DNA of 64,000 bases, taken from assembly GCF_000758325.1 (NCBI RefSeq), contig NZ_CP009459.1, forward strand, positions 868,001 to 932,000. The letters run 5' to 3'. The first letter of the stretch is position 1. Every line of letters begins with the position of its first letter. This document shows, one piece after another, positions 40,483 to 48,070 of the stretch. The notes under the pieces are model-generated. The model was not told the DNA's origin. It made no database searches and was given only the letters and a program-made list of their open reading frames with translations. The translations under genes were made by a program, and so were the position numbers. This DNA comes from Cedecea neteri. Its GTDB lineage: Bacteria; Pseudomonadota; Gammaproteobacteria; Enterobacterales; Enterobacteriaceae.

Positions 40483-40635
40483 TTTAACCTTCTGAACGAC
40501 AGCCTGCGAGCGCCCCGCTTTGTACGCACAGATTCAGGTCTGGCAATAATCGATAGCCCTGCCGGAAATAATATTCACTAGACTCTCACCCTGCCCTCTC
40601 CTTGAAGGAGAGAGAGGGGAAATACAGCTCAAATC
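40483..40635 (+). pseudogene. Duplicated 3' fragment of the 44212-44742 gene plus its REP-like hairpin
   Basis: This stretch repeats the last 100 bp of the 176-residue gene and its downstream hairpin (44644-44793) with few differences. Shared runs include CTGAACGACAGCCTGCGAGC and the coding end for RFVRTDSGLAIIDS. The protein would read AIIDSPAGNNIH here against AIIDSLAGNNLH in the intact copy. No 5' part remains, so it cannot be expressed. The hairpin part is at 40581-40619. Both copies face the same way, 4.16 kb apart. Confidence 0.9.
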
Positions 40636-40734
40636 ATGCGGGCATTTACCGTCGAAGAAGCCCGAATAAACTTTTAAGATGTATTAGATTAGGTGGCCCC
40701 CGGCCAGATGAGCATTTTTGGATGCCGGAACAGC

Positions 40735-41427
40735 TTAAAGCGTCCGGCTGGCCTTATAGAGCTGGAACACCGTCCGCGTGCTAAAGCCAAGGCGCTCATA
40801 CAGGCTAATTGTCGGCTGGCTGTCGTCACGCACATGCAGGAACGGCGTTTCTCCCCGGGCGTGAATTTCTTTTCGCAGCTGACTCATCAGGCGGCGGGCA
40901 ATGCCCCGGCCTCGCCAGGCATCGTCCACGCAAACCGCGCTGATTTCGGTGTAGCCTTCAAGGCGAAAACGTTCGCCAGCCATCGCGATCAGCTGTCCTT
41001 CGTGGCGCAACCCAATATAGTTGCCCATTTCCAGCGTGCGGAGCCCAAAAGGCCCCGGCTTTGTTCGCTGCGCCAGGTCCAGCATTTCTGGCGCATCCTG
41101 GGAGCCAAGCCGGATAAACGTCTCTGGCAGGTCATCCGCCGGGGGCCGAGTGTCGATCATCTGCCGGACTTTAAACATCGGCTCCAGGCTAAGCCCCGGC
41201 ACAGCAGGCAACGCCTCTGTAGCCACAACCACGGCGGCACTACCCGGCAACAATAATGCTTTCAGGGCACTTAACGCTTCCGGTTCAGGCGAGCAGATCC
41301 CCGCGAACGGGCTGATCTCATGTGGATACAACCGGGCTAAACCTTGCCCTTCCGCCAGATGCGCATGCGCGCCTGTTAACGCAGCCCAGACAGGATTATT
41401 CAGGCCGCTGAAATCGACGATTGCCAT
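40735..41427 (-). CDS. GNAT family N-acetyltransferase (FR47-like)
   Basis: A 230-residue acetyltransferase. The GNAT core is in the C-terminal half: EISAVCVDDAWRGRGIARRLMSQL holds the acetyl-CoA R/Q-x-x-G-x-G/A loop, and the end has HVRDDSQPTISLYERLGFSTRTVFQLY. The N-terminal half is a family-specific extension. It lies 8 bp upstream of nothing coding on its strand but directly downstream of the MAPEG gene (8-bp gap), so the two probably form one transcript. It lies inside the selC-linked segment. Confidence 0.88.
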   Translation of the reverse strand: MAIVDFSGLNNPVWAALTGAHAHLAEGQGLARLYPHEISPFAGICSPEPEALSALKALLLPGSAAVVVATEALPAVPGLSLEPMFKVRQMIDTRPPADDLPETFIRLGSQDAPEMLDLAQRTKPGPFGLRTLEMGNYIGLRHEGQLIAMAGERFRLEGYTEISAVCVDDAWRGRGIARRLMSQLRKEIHARGETPFLHVRDDSQPTISLYERLGFSTRTVFQLYKASRTL

Positions 41428-41435
41428 AAAAGCCC

Positions 41436-41843
41436 TTACATAACAGAACGCAGAATCACAACCGAAAACGTCACGGTCGCGCCAAACCCGGACAAAAAGG
41501 CCAGCGTGCGAACAACGGGCACACCTGCCGTATACACCACGTAATGCACCACTCTTGCCCCAAAGTAAATCTTTGACGCCAGCGCCGTGGCAGGCGTGCT
41601 GATCCCGATAGCCGCAGCAATAAGCACCAAAGGCGCAAACACGACAAGGTTCTCCACCGCATTGGCATGGGCAGCTTTAGCACGCTGCGCCCAGGTCGGC
41701 ACACCAAAAAAAGCAGGGCCGGGATTGCCCATCGCCGACAGCGGCCCGAGCGTTTTGCCTCTGGCCGCAACATAGGGGAGCCACATCAGCGCGGTGGCAA
41801 AGCAAGTCAGCACCAGCAGGTGCAGTTCGGGCGAGTATTTCAT
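41436..41843 (-). CDS. MAPEG family membrane protein
   Basis: A 135-residue protein with four hydrophobic spans, starting ELHLLVLTCFATALMWLPYV. The MAPEG motif RAKAAHANAVENLVVFAPLV lies near residues 53-72. Family members include microsomal glutathione transferases and many bacterial proteins of unknown substrate. It is divergent from the GlxA-type regulator at 41944 and upstream of the GNAT gene, so the regulator may control both. Confidence 0.88.
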   Translation of the reverse strand: MKYSPELHLLVLTCFATALMWLPYVAARGKTLGPLSAMGNPGPAFFGVPTWAQRAKAAHANAVENLVVFAPLVLIAAAIGISTPATALASKIYFGARVVHYVVYTAGVPVVRTLAFLSGFGATVTFSVVILRSVM

Positions 41844-41943
41844 CTGTTTTTCTCCGCAAAAGATATCCTGATGCGCAAGAGTGTAAGATTCAGGCTATGC
41901 TACAGCCATATTCATAAATGACATTATTGGCATCATTTACGAC

Positions 41944-42906
41944 ATGAGAATAACAATCCTGGCGCTGGATGGCGTTTTCGATACCGGCTTAACGGCCATG
42001 CTGGATACTTTTGCCACCGCCAATGAACTGGCCCTGGCACAGGGCAGCCCATCGCCGCCCTTTGATGTTCATCTGGCTGGGATAAAAAAACGCGTTCACT
42101 CCGCCCACGGGCTGCGGCTTCCTGTCACCCAAGTTAAATCACTCCCGCGCCCCGACTGGGTCGTTTTGCCCGCCCTGAATACGAAACAACCGCAGCAATT
42201 GCTGGACTCGCTGAACAGAAAAGACGTCTGCGAAGCCAAAACGTATTTACGTAAAATGGATGCAGACGGCGTCCACATCGCGGCGGCCTGTCTGGGCACC
42301 TTTTTGCTGGCGGATAGCGGCCTGCTAAACGGGCAAAGTGCCACCACAACCTGGCTGATGGCCCCGCTTTTTCGCCAGCTTTTCCCGGCCATACATCTGC
42401 AGGATGAGCAGTTGATCGTCGCGTCAGGCCGCTATGTCACCGCCGGGGCGATGATGGGCCATCTCGACCTTGCGCTTTGGCTGGTGCGCCGCTCAAGTCA
42501 ATCACTCGCCGACACCGTCGCTAAGTTTATGCTGGTTGACCATCGCGCCTCTCAGGCTCCCTATATCATTCCGGATTACCTGGCTCACGCTGACCCGTTA
42601 ATCAGCGACTTCGAACAGTGGTCGCGGCGGCACCTGTCGCAGGGGTTTTCATTGCAGGCAGCAGCTGGAGCACTCCACGTTCACCCACGCACGCTGCAGC
42701 GCCGGACAGAAGCTGTGTTAGGCAAGTCGCCGCTGGCTTTTTTCCAGGATTTACGCACCGAGCGGGCAAAGCAGCTGATCGCGGAAGGGAAGAATATCGA
42801 GGTGGTCGCCGCAGAGGTGGGCTATGCCGAGGCCGCCACATTGCGCACTCTGCTGCGCCGGAAAACAGGTCGGGGTATCCGGGAGCTTCGCACAGGTTCG
42901 AGGTAG
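41944..42906 (+). CDS. GlxA-type transcriptional regulator (DJ-1/PfpI + AraC)
   Basis: A 320-residue two-domain regulator. The N-terminal DJ-1/PfpI-like domain (MRITILALDGVFDTGLTAML) has the nucleophile-elbow-like AACLGTFLLADSGLLNG near residue 118. The C-terminal AraC domain has two helix-turn-helix units (LQAAAGALHVHPRTLQRR and IEVVAAEVGYAEAATLRTLL). It is divergent from MAPEG-GNAT, with a 100-bp shared interval. Its stop codon is 22 bp before the selC-like remnant, so it is the last gene of that segment. Confidence 0.9.
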   Translation: MRITILALDGVFDTGLTAMLDTFATANELALAQGSPSPPFDVHLAGIKKRVHSAHGLRLPVTQVKSLPRPDWVVLPALNTKQPQQLLDSLNRKDVCEAKTYLRKMDADGVHIAAACLGTFLLADSGLLNGQSATTTWLMAPLFRQLFPAIHLQDEQLIVASGRYVTAGAMMGHLDLALWLVRRSSQSLADTVAKFMLVDHRASQAPYIIPDYLAHADPLISDFEQWSRRHLSQGFSLQAAAGALHVHPRTLQRRTEAVLGKSPLAFFQDLRTERAKQLIAEGKNIEVVAAEVGYAEAATLRTLLRRKTGRGIRELRTGSR

Positions 42907-42927
42907 AGATACAGGCGCGGAGGGGGC

Positions 42928-42978
42928 GTTGGTGCCGGTTAGGCGTTGGGCGGGTTTGATTACTGTGACTTTCCGCCA
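42928..42978 (+). repeat. Degenerate copy of the selC 3' half (att-like remnant)
   Basis: GTTGGTGCCG at 42928-42937 matches selC exactly. After 10 nt (11 in selC) a 31-nt stretch at 42948-42978, starting GGGCGGGTTTGA and ending CTTTCCGCCA, matches the T-arm, acceptor strand and CCA end of selC at 26 of 31 positions. There is no 5' half. A second, same-strand copy of a tRNA 3' end is the mark left by tRNA-targeted integration. The mismatches show that it is old. Confidence 0.85.
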
Positions 42979-43042
42979 ATTAGTCTCTCCTGACTCCAAT
43001 AAAACTCAAAAACTCCTTTACAGTAGATATAATAGATTTTAA

Positions 43043-43067
43043 TTTATATAGTTATTTACTATATAAA
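43043..43067. promoter_or_regulatory. Perfect inverted repeat upstream of the broken AT-rich gene
   Basis: TTTATATAGT (43043-43052) and ACTATATAAA (43058-43067) are perfect 10-bp inverted arms around TATTT, followed by a GGTGGGATGT ribosome-site region. It could be an operator overlapping a promoter. No regulator can be assigned. Confidence 0.5.
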
Positions 43068-43077
43068 GGTGGGATGT

Positions 43078-43821
43078 ATGAACTCTGGAGATATCATTGC
43101 ATATATTGGGGCTGCCGCATGGCTACCACAGATTTTTATTTTATAGACAGTTAAAAAAAGCAAAACTAAGGATTTTCTTTAATAATACTGTCGAGATTAG
43201 TTATACATCATTTGGTCCCATTCTAAATATAAGAATGAATTTATTATCTGAGAAAAAAATCTTTTATTAGAAGATATATCAATTGAAATAAAACACGCTG
43301 ATGGCGATACGCACTATCTGAAATGGGTTGGCATTACTGAAACACAAAGTGAAATCCATGATCAGAATGGTAATAAGCAAATTATCACAAAAGATCAACC
43401 CGCTATCGCGCTAAATCTTCCGCAAGAACTACTTACTGAGAAATTCATTAAATTTCAAGAGCAAGACAAAATATTGCAAAATGAATTACATTCTCACATT
43501 AATTATTTAAAAGGAAAGTTACATTCAAACTTCATTAATGAAGCATTGGAATCAACTCAAACACATAATCTAACTTCATATAGAAAAAACTATTTTTGGT
43601 GGAAAAAAGATGAGTACACTATAAAACTTAATATTAAATCACCGAATTCCTTCACACTTGAGAGTAATGTATTTAGTTTAACTCTCGATCAAACAGATAT
43701 AGATCTAATGAAATATAATTTATCAAGCTTAAAAGATTTTATCGATTGTCAAATTAAACAAACAGAAAACATCGCACTTATAAAGTGGAACTGGATAAAC
43801 CCTGTTGTACTGAAAAAATAA
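43078..43821 (+). pseudogene. AT-rich membrane-anchored protein gene with two frameshifts
   Basis: The reading runs from ATG 43078 (MNSGDIIAYIGAAAWLPQIF) in one frame. It shifts near the T5 run at 43133-43137 into the next frame (FYRQLKKAKLRIFFNN, then VEISYTSFGPILNIRMNLL). It shifts back near the A7 run at 43253-43259 into the first frame (LLEDISIEIKHADGDTHYLKW) and is then open to TAA 43821. Joined, it gives about 247 residues. The N-terminus is a short hydrophobic anchor and the rest is soluble; I do not recognise the family. Both shifts are at homopolymers, so sequencing error is possible. Base composition is far more AT-rich than its neighbours, indicating foreign origin. Confidence 0.8.
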
Positions 43822-43895
43822 CTTAATCAGAACACAGTGAGAGTGAAGCCTAACTGTGTTCTTACTTCTTAAATTAAACTTCCTACGCTTTTATA

Positions 43896-44075
43896 TTAAC
43901 ACTTCAACCGCTCCAACTCCTTCCGCCCCAGTTCCTTCAACCAATTCCCAAGGCTCATGCCAGCGTCTTTCGCTGCAACTTCAAACTGGGCTTTCAGTTC
44001 CGGTGTGATACGTATCTGAAATGTCGGAGATAACCCCTTTCCCTTAGGACTTTTATCGCGTTTGATAGTTGACAT
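43896..44075 (-). CDS. Small ribbon-helix-helix (Arc/HicB-like) regulator
   Basis: A 59-residue basic protein, too short for many gene finders. It starts MSTIKRDKSPKGKG, then SPTFQIRITPELKAQFEVAA (the strand and first helix of a ribbon-helix-helix fold) and GMSLGNWLKELGRKELERL (second helix). Proteins like this bind operators as dimers and are often antitoxins or plasmid/phage repressors. It is divergent from the 176-residue gene. Two palindromic GTACGTAC boxes lie between them, one overlapping its own start codon, which fits autoregulation. Confidence 0.82.
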   Translation of the reverse strand: MSTIKRDKSPKGKGLSPTFQIRITPELKAQFEVAAKDAGMSLGNWLKELGRKELERLKC

Positions 44076-44117
44076 GTACGTACGTAATCCTCAGTATGTG
44101 CTTATCGCGTACGTACA
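44075..44117. promoter_or_regulatory. Candidate operator: paired GTACGTAC boxes
   Basis: TGTACGTACG at 44075-44084 and its perfect inverse CGTACGTACA at 44108-44117 are 23 bp apart. Each box is itself palindromic. They flank a promoter-like stretch with CATTATAAC just to the right. The left box touches the start codon of the ribbon-helix-helix gene, as in operators of self-repressing regulators. Confidence 0.68.
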
Positions 44118-44211
44118 TTATAACGATACGCGGTATAGAGCAACGCCCCGGCAGTGCAGCAACACATGCCGGAGCGTTTAGCCACAACGTTCTACGTAAA
44201 GGAACAACGCC

Positions 44212-44742
44212 ATGGCTAACCACGATAGTACCACAACCGCTAATCCCCAAAGCCTGGGCTTTCAACCAGTTACCCAATCTGAGATCTCAGCCCTCTTAAA
44301 AACCCCGCTCGGTACCTCTCACGACCTCTTTCAGGTGCTGGATATTTGCGAGCGATACGCTGAAGTCCTGATTGAGAATAAAGACATCGTCGAGCGCATG
44401 GCGCTATGTGGCCGCCTGTATGCCGGGCTGGAAGTGTTGAAAGTTGTGCTGGATAAACCGCTGCCGGAACATCTGATTGCATCTCTCACCGCTGAAAAGA
44501 GCGAGATTAAGGATGATAACTGGACCCTGACGGCTGAGTCTGACCTCCTGCGGGAATATTGCAGCGCCCTGACGCTCGTGCTGCTGAACCAGCAGGAGTC
44601 CGCCGAGCAACAGGGCACGATTACCGGCCTGTTATTCGAGCTGATTAACGTCCTGAACGACAGCCTGCGAGCGCCCCGCTTTGTACGCACAGATTCCGGT
44701 CTGGCAATAATCGATAGCCTGGCCGGAAATAATCTTCACTAG
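44212..44742 (+). CDS. Protein of unknown function, paired with an RHH regulator
   Basis: A 176-residue acidic, largely helical, soluble protein I do not recognise. It has no signal peptide, membrane span or catalytic motif I can identify. Visible segments are LFQVLDICERYAEVLIENKD, LLREYCSALTLVLLNQQE, and a C-terminal FELINVLNDSLRAPRFVRTD. The start at 44212 follows AAAGGAACAACGCC. A copy of its 3' end lies at 40483, just after selC, so the gene or its element has been duplicated or rearranged. With the divergent regulator it could be a toxin-antitoxin-like or phage-remnant unit, but nothing in the sequence proves that. Confidence 0.75.
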   Translation: MANHDSTTTANPQSLGFQPVTQSEISALLKTPLGTSHDLFQVLDICERYAEVLIENKDIVERMALCGRLYAGLEVLKVVLDKPLPEHLIASLTAEKSEIKDDNWTLTAESDLLREYCSALTLVLLNQQESAEQQGTITGLLFELINVLNDSLRAPRFVRTDSGLAIIDSLAGNNLH

Positions 44743-44778
44743 ACCCTCACCCTGGCCCTCTCCCTGAAAGGGAGAGGG
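44741..44778. repeat. REP-like hairpin after the 176-residue gene
   Basis: A CCCTCACCCTGGCCCTCTCCCT arm and AGGGAGAGGG form a hairpin that begins at the stop codon. It is the 3' part of the 150-bp direct repeat shared with 40483-40635. Confidence 0.85.
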
Positions 44779-44833
44779 AAAAATACAGCTCAGCGATTCA
44801 GCCTGTATAGATCTAAACAAGCATCACCATAAA

Positions 44834-45445
44834 TTACATCGGCGGCGTCAGCCCGTTAACCCCGGCGGAAATCCCGCGCGCCACGGCCTGACCTTTGTCG
44901 TCTTTGGTGGCGAACAGCACCACTTTCGCGCCCGGCTTCAGCACGGATTTATCGGCGGGGCTAATCAGCACCACCGGCACGTCGTCCGGTACCTGCACGG
45001 TTTTCTGCTGGCCGTGGAATTTCACCGTCATCGTGCGCCCGTGGCTGTTCACGAGGGTGCCGACCGTGCCGTTGGTCATGGTGTTCACCTGGCCGTTGGC
45101 GGATTCAAACGGATTAAACCCTTCCCCGGAACCGCGCAGGCTCGGGGCAAAAACATGCACTTCCAGCGCCTTCAACGTGCCGTCCGCCTGCGGCACGGCG
45201 GCGGTGCCAATAAAGCTGTCGGGCTTGATGTCGCTCATCTTCGCTTCACTCACGCCGTTGATGCGGGTTTTGTCCGTCAGGCCAACGGAGAGCTTTTCCC
45301 CCTGCCGGGTAGTGATTTGCAATGAGGAATCATTGACCGCGTCAATGGTGCCGCGCACCGGGGTAATGACATTGTCCGCTGCCGCTGCGCCCACGCTCAG
45401 CAGCAGGAGGCTTAAGGCCGGGATAAACAAACGAGGCTTGATCAT
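44834..45445 (-). CDS. Secreted protein of unknown function (DUF5666-like)
   Basis: A 203-residue exported protein with a signal peptide ending near GAAAADNV. Two similar beta-rich units are visible: RGTIDAVNDSSLQITTRQGE in the first and VGTLVNSHGRTMTVKFHGQQ in the second, each followed by a VPDDVPV/LTDKTRI-type strand. Such OB-like repeats are typical of DUF5666 proteins, whose role is unknown. It is monocistronic. Confidence 0.7.
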   Translation of the reverse strand: MIKPRLFIPALSLLLLSVGAAAADNVITPVRGTIDAVNDSSLQITTRQGEKLSVGLTDKTRINGVSEAKMSDIKPDSFIGTAAVPQADGTLKALEVHVFAPSLRGSGEGFNPFESANGQVNTMTNGTVGTLVNSHGRTMTVKFHGQQKTVQVPDDVPVVLISPADKSVLKPGAKVVLFATKDDKGQAVARGISAGVNGLTPPM

Positions 45446-45529
45446 GCTTTCTCCAGGTTCAGGTCAGGTTAAGAACTGCTCTGGATCAAGATTAACCGCC
45501 AAATGAATCCCGGGGGTGAAAGAGTGTGT

Positions 45530-46423
45530 TCAAACGTTTCCTGAACCACCCGAAACGTGCTCTTTTGCGAAGCGAATAAGGCGCTTAATCAGCGGCGTGC
45601 GTTCCCGCTTGCGGTAAAGCATCCAGATAGCCGAAGGGATTTCTGCCCCGGCAATCGGTCGATAGACCACGTCCGGCACGCCGATAGTTTTCGCCATGAT
45701 CTCCGGGATAACCGCGATGCCGTTGCCCAACGCGATATGCGCCAGCACTTCGGTCAGCGTACTGGAACGGATGGCATCGTTGAGCACAAATCCGCCGCGG
45801 CGGGCGACTTCATGCGAGCCGGAAGTCTGCTCCGGCAGAATAAAGCTTTCCCCGGCCAGAGCAGCAGGGTCGATAGCGTCCTTGTCGGAAGCAAGGCGGT
45901 GGGAAGCGGGCAGCGCCAGGCAAAAACAGTCGCTTTGCACCAGCAGATGCCCGACTTCCGACGGCAGCGCAACCGGGGCGCGCACAAACCCAACGTCGAT
46001 TTTGCCCTCCACCAGCGCCGCCGCCATGCTATCCATCAGCACTTCTCGTGCGCCAAGCGAGATATCAGGATATCGCCCCCGAAACGCCCCCATCACCGAG
46101 CTAAGCGTCCCCGACCAAAGCGAAGACGCTACATAACCGACGCGAATGTAGCCCTGCTCGCCGCGTGCGGCGCTCAGTACCCGTTCACGCGTCAGTTCAG
46201 CCTGGCGCAGCGTGGCTTCCGCCTCTTCACGGAAAATCTCCCCGGCCTGGGTCAGCTGCACGCGCCTTTTGGTGCGTAAAAACAGCGGGGTACCGAACTC
46301 CCGTTCAAGCTGGCTGATTTGCACCGAGAGCGTAGGCGTGGAGATATTCAGCGTTTCCGCCGCCGCGCCAAAATGGAGCGTTCGGGCAACTTCGAGGAAA
46401 TACCGCAGATGGCGAAGCTCCAT
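45530..46423 (-). CDS. LysR family regulator
   Basis: A 297-residue LysR protein. MELRHLRYFLEVARTLHFG with AAAETLNISTPTLSVQISQLE is the winged helix, of the BenM/CatM-like type that begins MELRHLRYF. The effector domain is complete. It is divergent from the 14-TM efflux gene at 46538. A perfect inverted repeat in the shared interval, adjacent to its start, is a good LysR-box candidate. Confidence 0.9.
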   Translation of the reverse strand: MELRHLRYFLEVARTLHFGAAAETLNISTPTLSVQISQLEREFGTPLFLRTKRRVQLTQAGEIFREEAEATLRQAELTRERVLSAARGEQGYIRVGYVASSLWSGTLSSVMGAFRGRYPDISLGAREVLMDSMAAALVEGKIDVGFVRAPVALPSEVGHLLVQSDCFCLALPASHRLASDKDAIDPAALAGESFILPEQTSGSHEVARRGGFVLNDAIRSSTLTEVLAHIALGNGIAVIPEIMAKTIGVPDVVYRPIAGAEIPSAIWMLYRKRERTPLIKRLIRFAKEHVSGGSGNV

Positions 46424-46434
46424 GTTTACTCCTG

Positions 46435-46457
46435 ATTATTAGGTATTAACTAATAAT
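46435..46457. promoter_or_regulatory. Candidate LysR-type operator
   Basis: ATTATTAG (46435-46442) and CTAATAAT (46450-46457) form a perfect 8-bp inverted repeat around GTATTAA in the interval between the divergent LysR and MFS genes. Length, symmetry and position fit a LysR recognition site. Confidence 0.62.
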
Positions 46458-46537
46458 AATGCCGAACGTGGAAATTGAATACCGCGCCCCGGATCGTGAA
46501 GCTTAAGGCGTGTACTTTCCGCGTTTTCGGAGCTTTT

Positions 46538-48070
46538 ATGTCTACTGTGCTGGCCGCGCCCGTGGCCAAAAACGACACCACCGTGCTGCTGGTTGCTTCC
46601 ATGGGCTGCGCGATGACGGTCATCGACACGAATATCGTTGGCGTCGTGTTGCCGACCATCGCCCGCGGGCTGGACGCCACGTTTGCCGAGATGGAGTGGG
46701 TGATCGGCGCTTACGTGCTTTGCTTCTCTTCCCTGCTACTGCCCGCCGGTTCGCTGGCAGACCGCTTCGGCAGGCGACGGATCTTTTTATTCGGCATCGC
46801 CCTGTTTGCCCTGGCGTCTCTCGCCTGCGGGGCAGCCACCACCATCCTGATGCTAAATATTGCCCGCGCACTCCAGGGTGTAGGCTCGGCGTTCTTGCTG
46901 GCACCGGCGCTGGCGATCATCGGCCACACCTTCCGCGAACCGCAGGCCAGAGGCCGCGCCTGGGCCATCTGGGGCGGCATGATGGGTATCACCATGGTGC
47001 TCGCGCCGCTGGCAGGCGGCATCATCAGCGCGTATTTCGGCTGGCGCTGGGCGTTCTACATCAACATCCCCATTTGCCTGCTGCTGGCGATGGCGGTGCT
47101 GCGCACCATTGAAGAATCCAGTAATCCAGCCGCCGGTAAGCCGGACGTACACGGCATTTCGCTGTTTATCGCCGCCATGTTTTCTCTCACCTGGGCGCTG
47201 ATCCTCGCCCCGGAGCACGGCTGGGGCAGCCCCGAAGTGATGGGGCGTTTTATCGCCTCAGCCTGGTTCTTTCTGTTCTTTGCGCTGGTTGAACGCTACA
47301 AAACCCAGCCAATGCTGGATTTACGCCTGTTCCGTTCGCTGCCGTTTATTGGCGCGGTGCTGGCCATGTTCACCTATGCGGCCACGGCGCAGGTGATGAC
47401 CTCGCTGCTGCCGCTGATGCTGCAAAACGTCGAGGGGAAAACCGCCCTGGCGTCCGGGGTGGGTATGCTACCGTTCGCGCTCGCCATGCTGTTCTTCCCG
47501 ATGGTGGCCCGCTGGATGGCACACCGCATGGCCGCCCGCTGGATCTTAGCCGCCGGGTTAGGGCTGGTTGGCGTCGGCAACCTGATTATCGCCAGCGGCG
47601 TGCTGGCGCAGTGGCCCTGGCTGGTTATCGCCGGGATGGCCGTGCTGGGCAGCGGCGGCGGCATTCTTAATGGTGAAACACAGAAGGCGATTATGGGCAC
47701 CGTGCCTCACGAACGAGCAGGCATGGCTTCGGGCATCAGCACCACGGCGCGCTTCTCCGGCATTCTGCAAGGTTTTGCGCTGCTGGGGGCCATTCTGGCC
47801 GGGCATACGCGCCATACGCTGACCTCCGTAATGCAGGCCAACAACCTGCCGGTACACGACGATTTTATTACTCAGGTCGTGGCCGGAGATGTGCAGCGAG
47901 CCCTCGCGCTGTGGCCGGAGCAACAGGCTCAAACGCTAAGCACACTGATCCGCCACAGCTACGCCAGCGGCTTCTCGCTGATGCTGGTTTGCGCCGCGCT
48001 GTTCGCTTTCTTCATTGCGCTGGTTGTCGTTTTCACCGTTCGGGACCACGCCGGGAGTCAGCCAAAATGA
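46538..48070 (+). CDS. MFS efflux transporter, DHA2 (EmrB/QacA) type
   Basis: A 510-residue transporter with about 14 predicted spans. The DHA2 signature VIDTNIVGVVLPTIARGL is in the first span, and the A-type motif GSLADRFGRRRIFLFG is in the loop after span 2. The start at 46538 has CGGAG upstream; the frame also has an ATG at 46475. It is likely a proton-driven drug or dye exporter controlled by the divergent LysR regulator. The stop overlaps the start of the phosphoesterase gene (ATGA), so the two are co-translated. Confidence 0.9.
   Translation: MSTVLAAPVAKNDTTVLLVASMGCAMTVIDTNIVGVVLPTIARGLDATFAEMEWVIGAYVLCFSSLLLPAGSLADRFGRRRIFLFGIALFALASLACGAATTILMLNIARALQGVGSAFLLAPALAIIGHTFREPQARGRAWAIWGGMMGITMVLAPLAGGIISAYFGWRWAFYINIPICLLLAMAVLRTIEESSNPAAGKPDVHGISLFIAAMFSLTWALILAPEHGWGSPEVMGRFIASAWFFLFFALVERYKTQPMLDLRLFRSLPFIGAVLAMFTYAATAQVMTSLLPLMLQNVEGKTALASGVGMLPFALAMLFFPMVARWMAHRMAARWILAAGLGLVGVGNLIIASGVLAQWPWLVIAGMAVLGSGGGILNGETQKAIMGTVPHERAGMASGISTTARFSGILQGFALLGAILAGHTRHTLTSVMQANNLPVHDDFITQVVAGDVQRALALWPEQQAQTLSTLIRHSYASGFSLMLVCAALFAFFIALVVVFTVRDHAGSQPK

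Noticed and set aside
40602-40784. 60-residue open frame after the REP-like unit
   Set aside because: It crosses the repeat and runs antisense into the GNAT gene; no ribosome site or homology.
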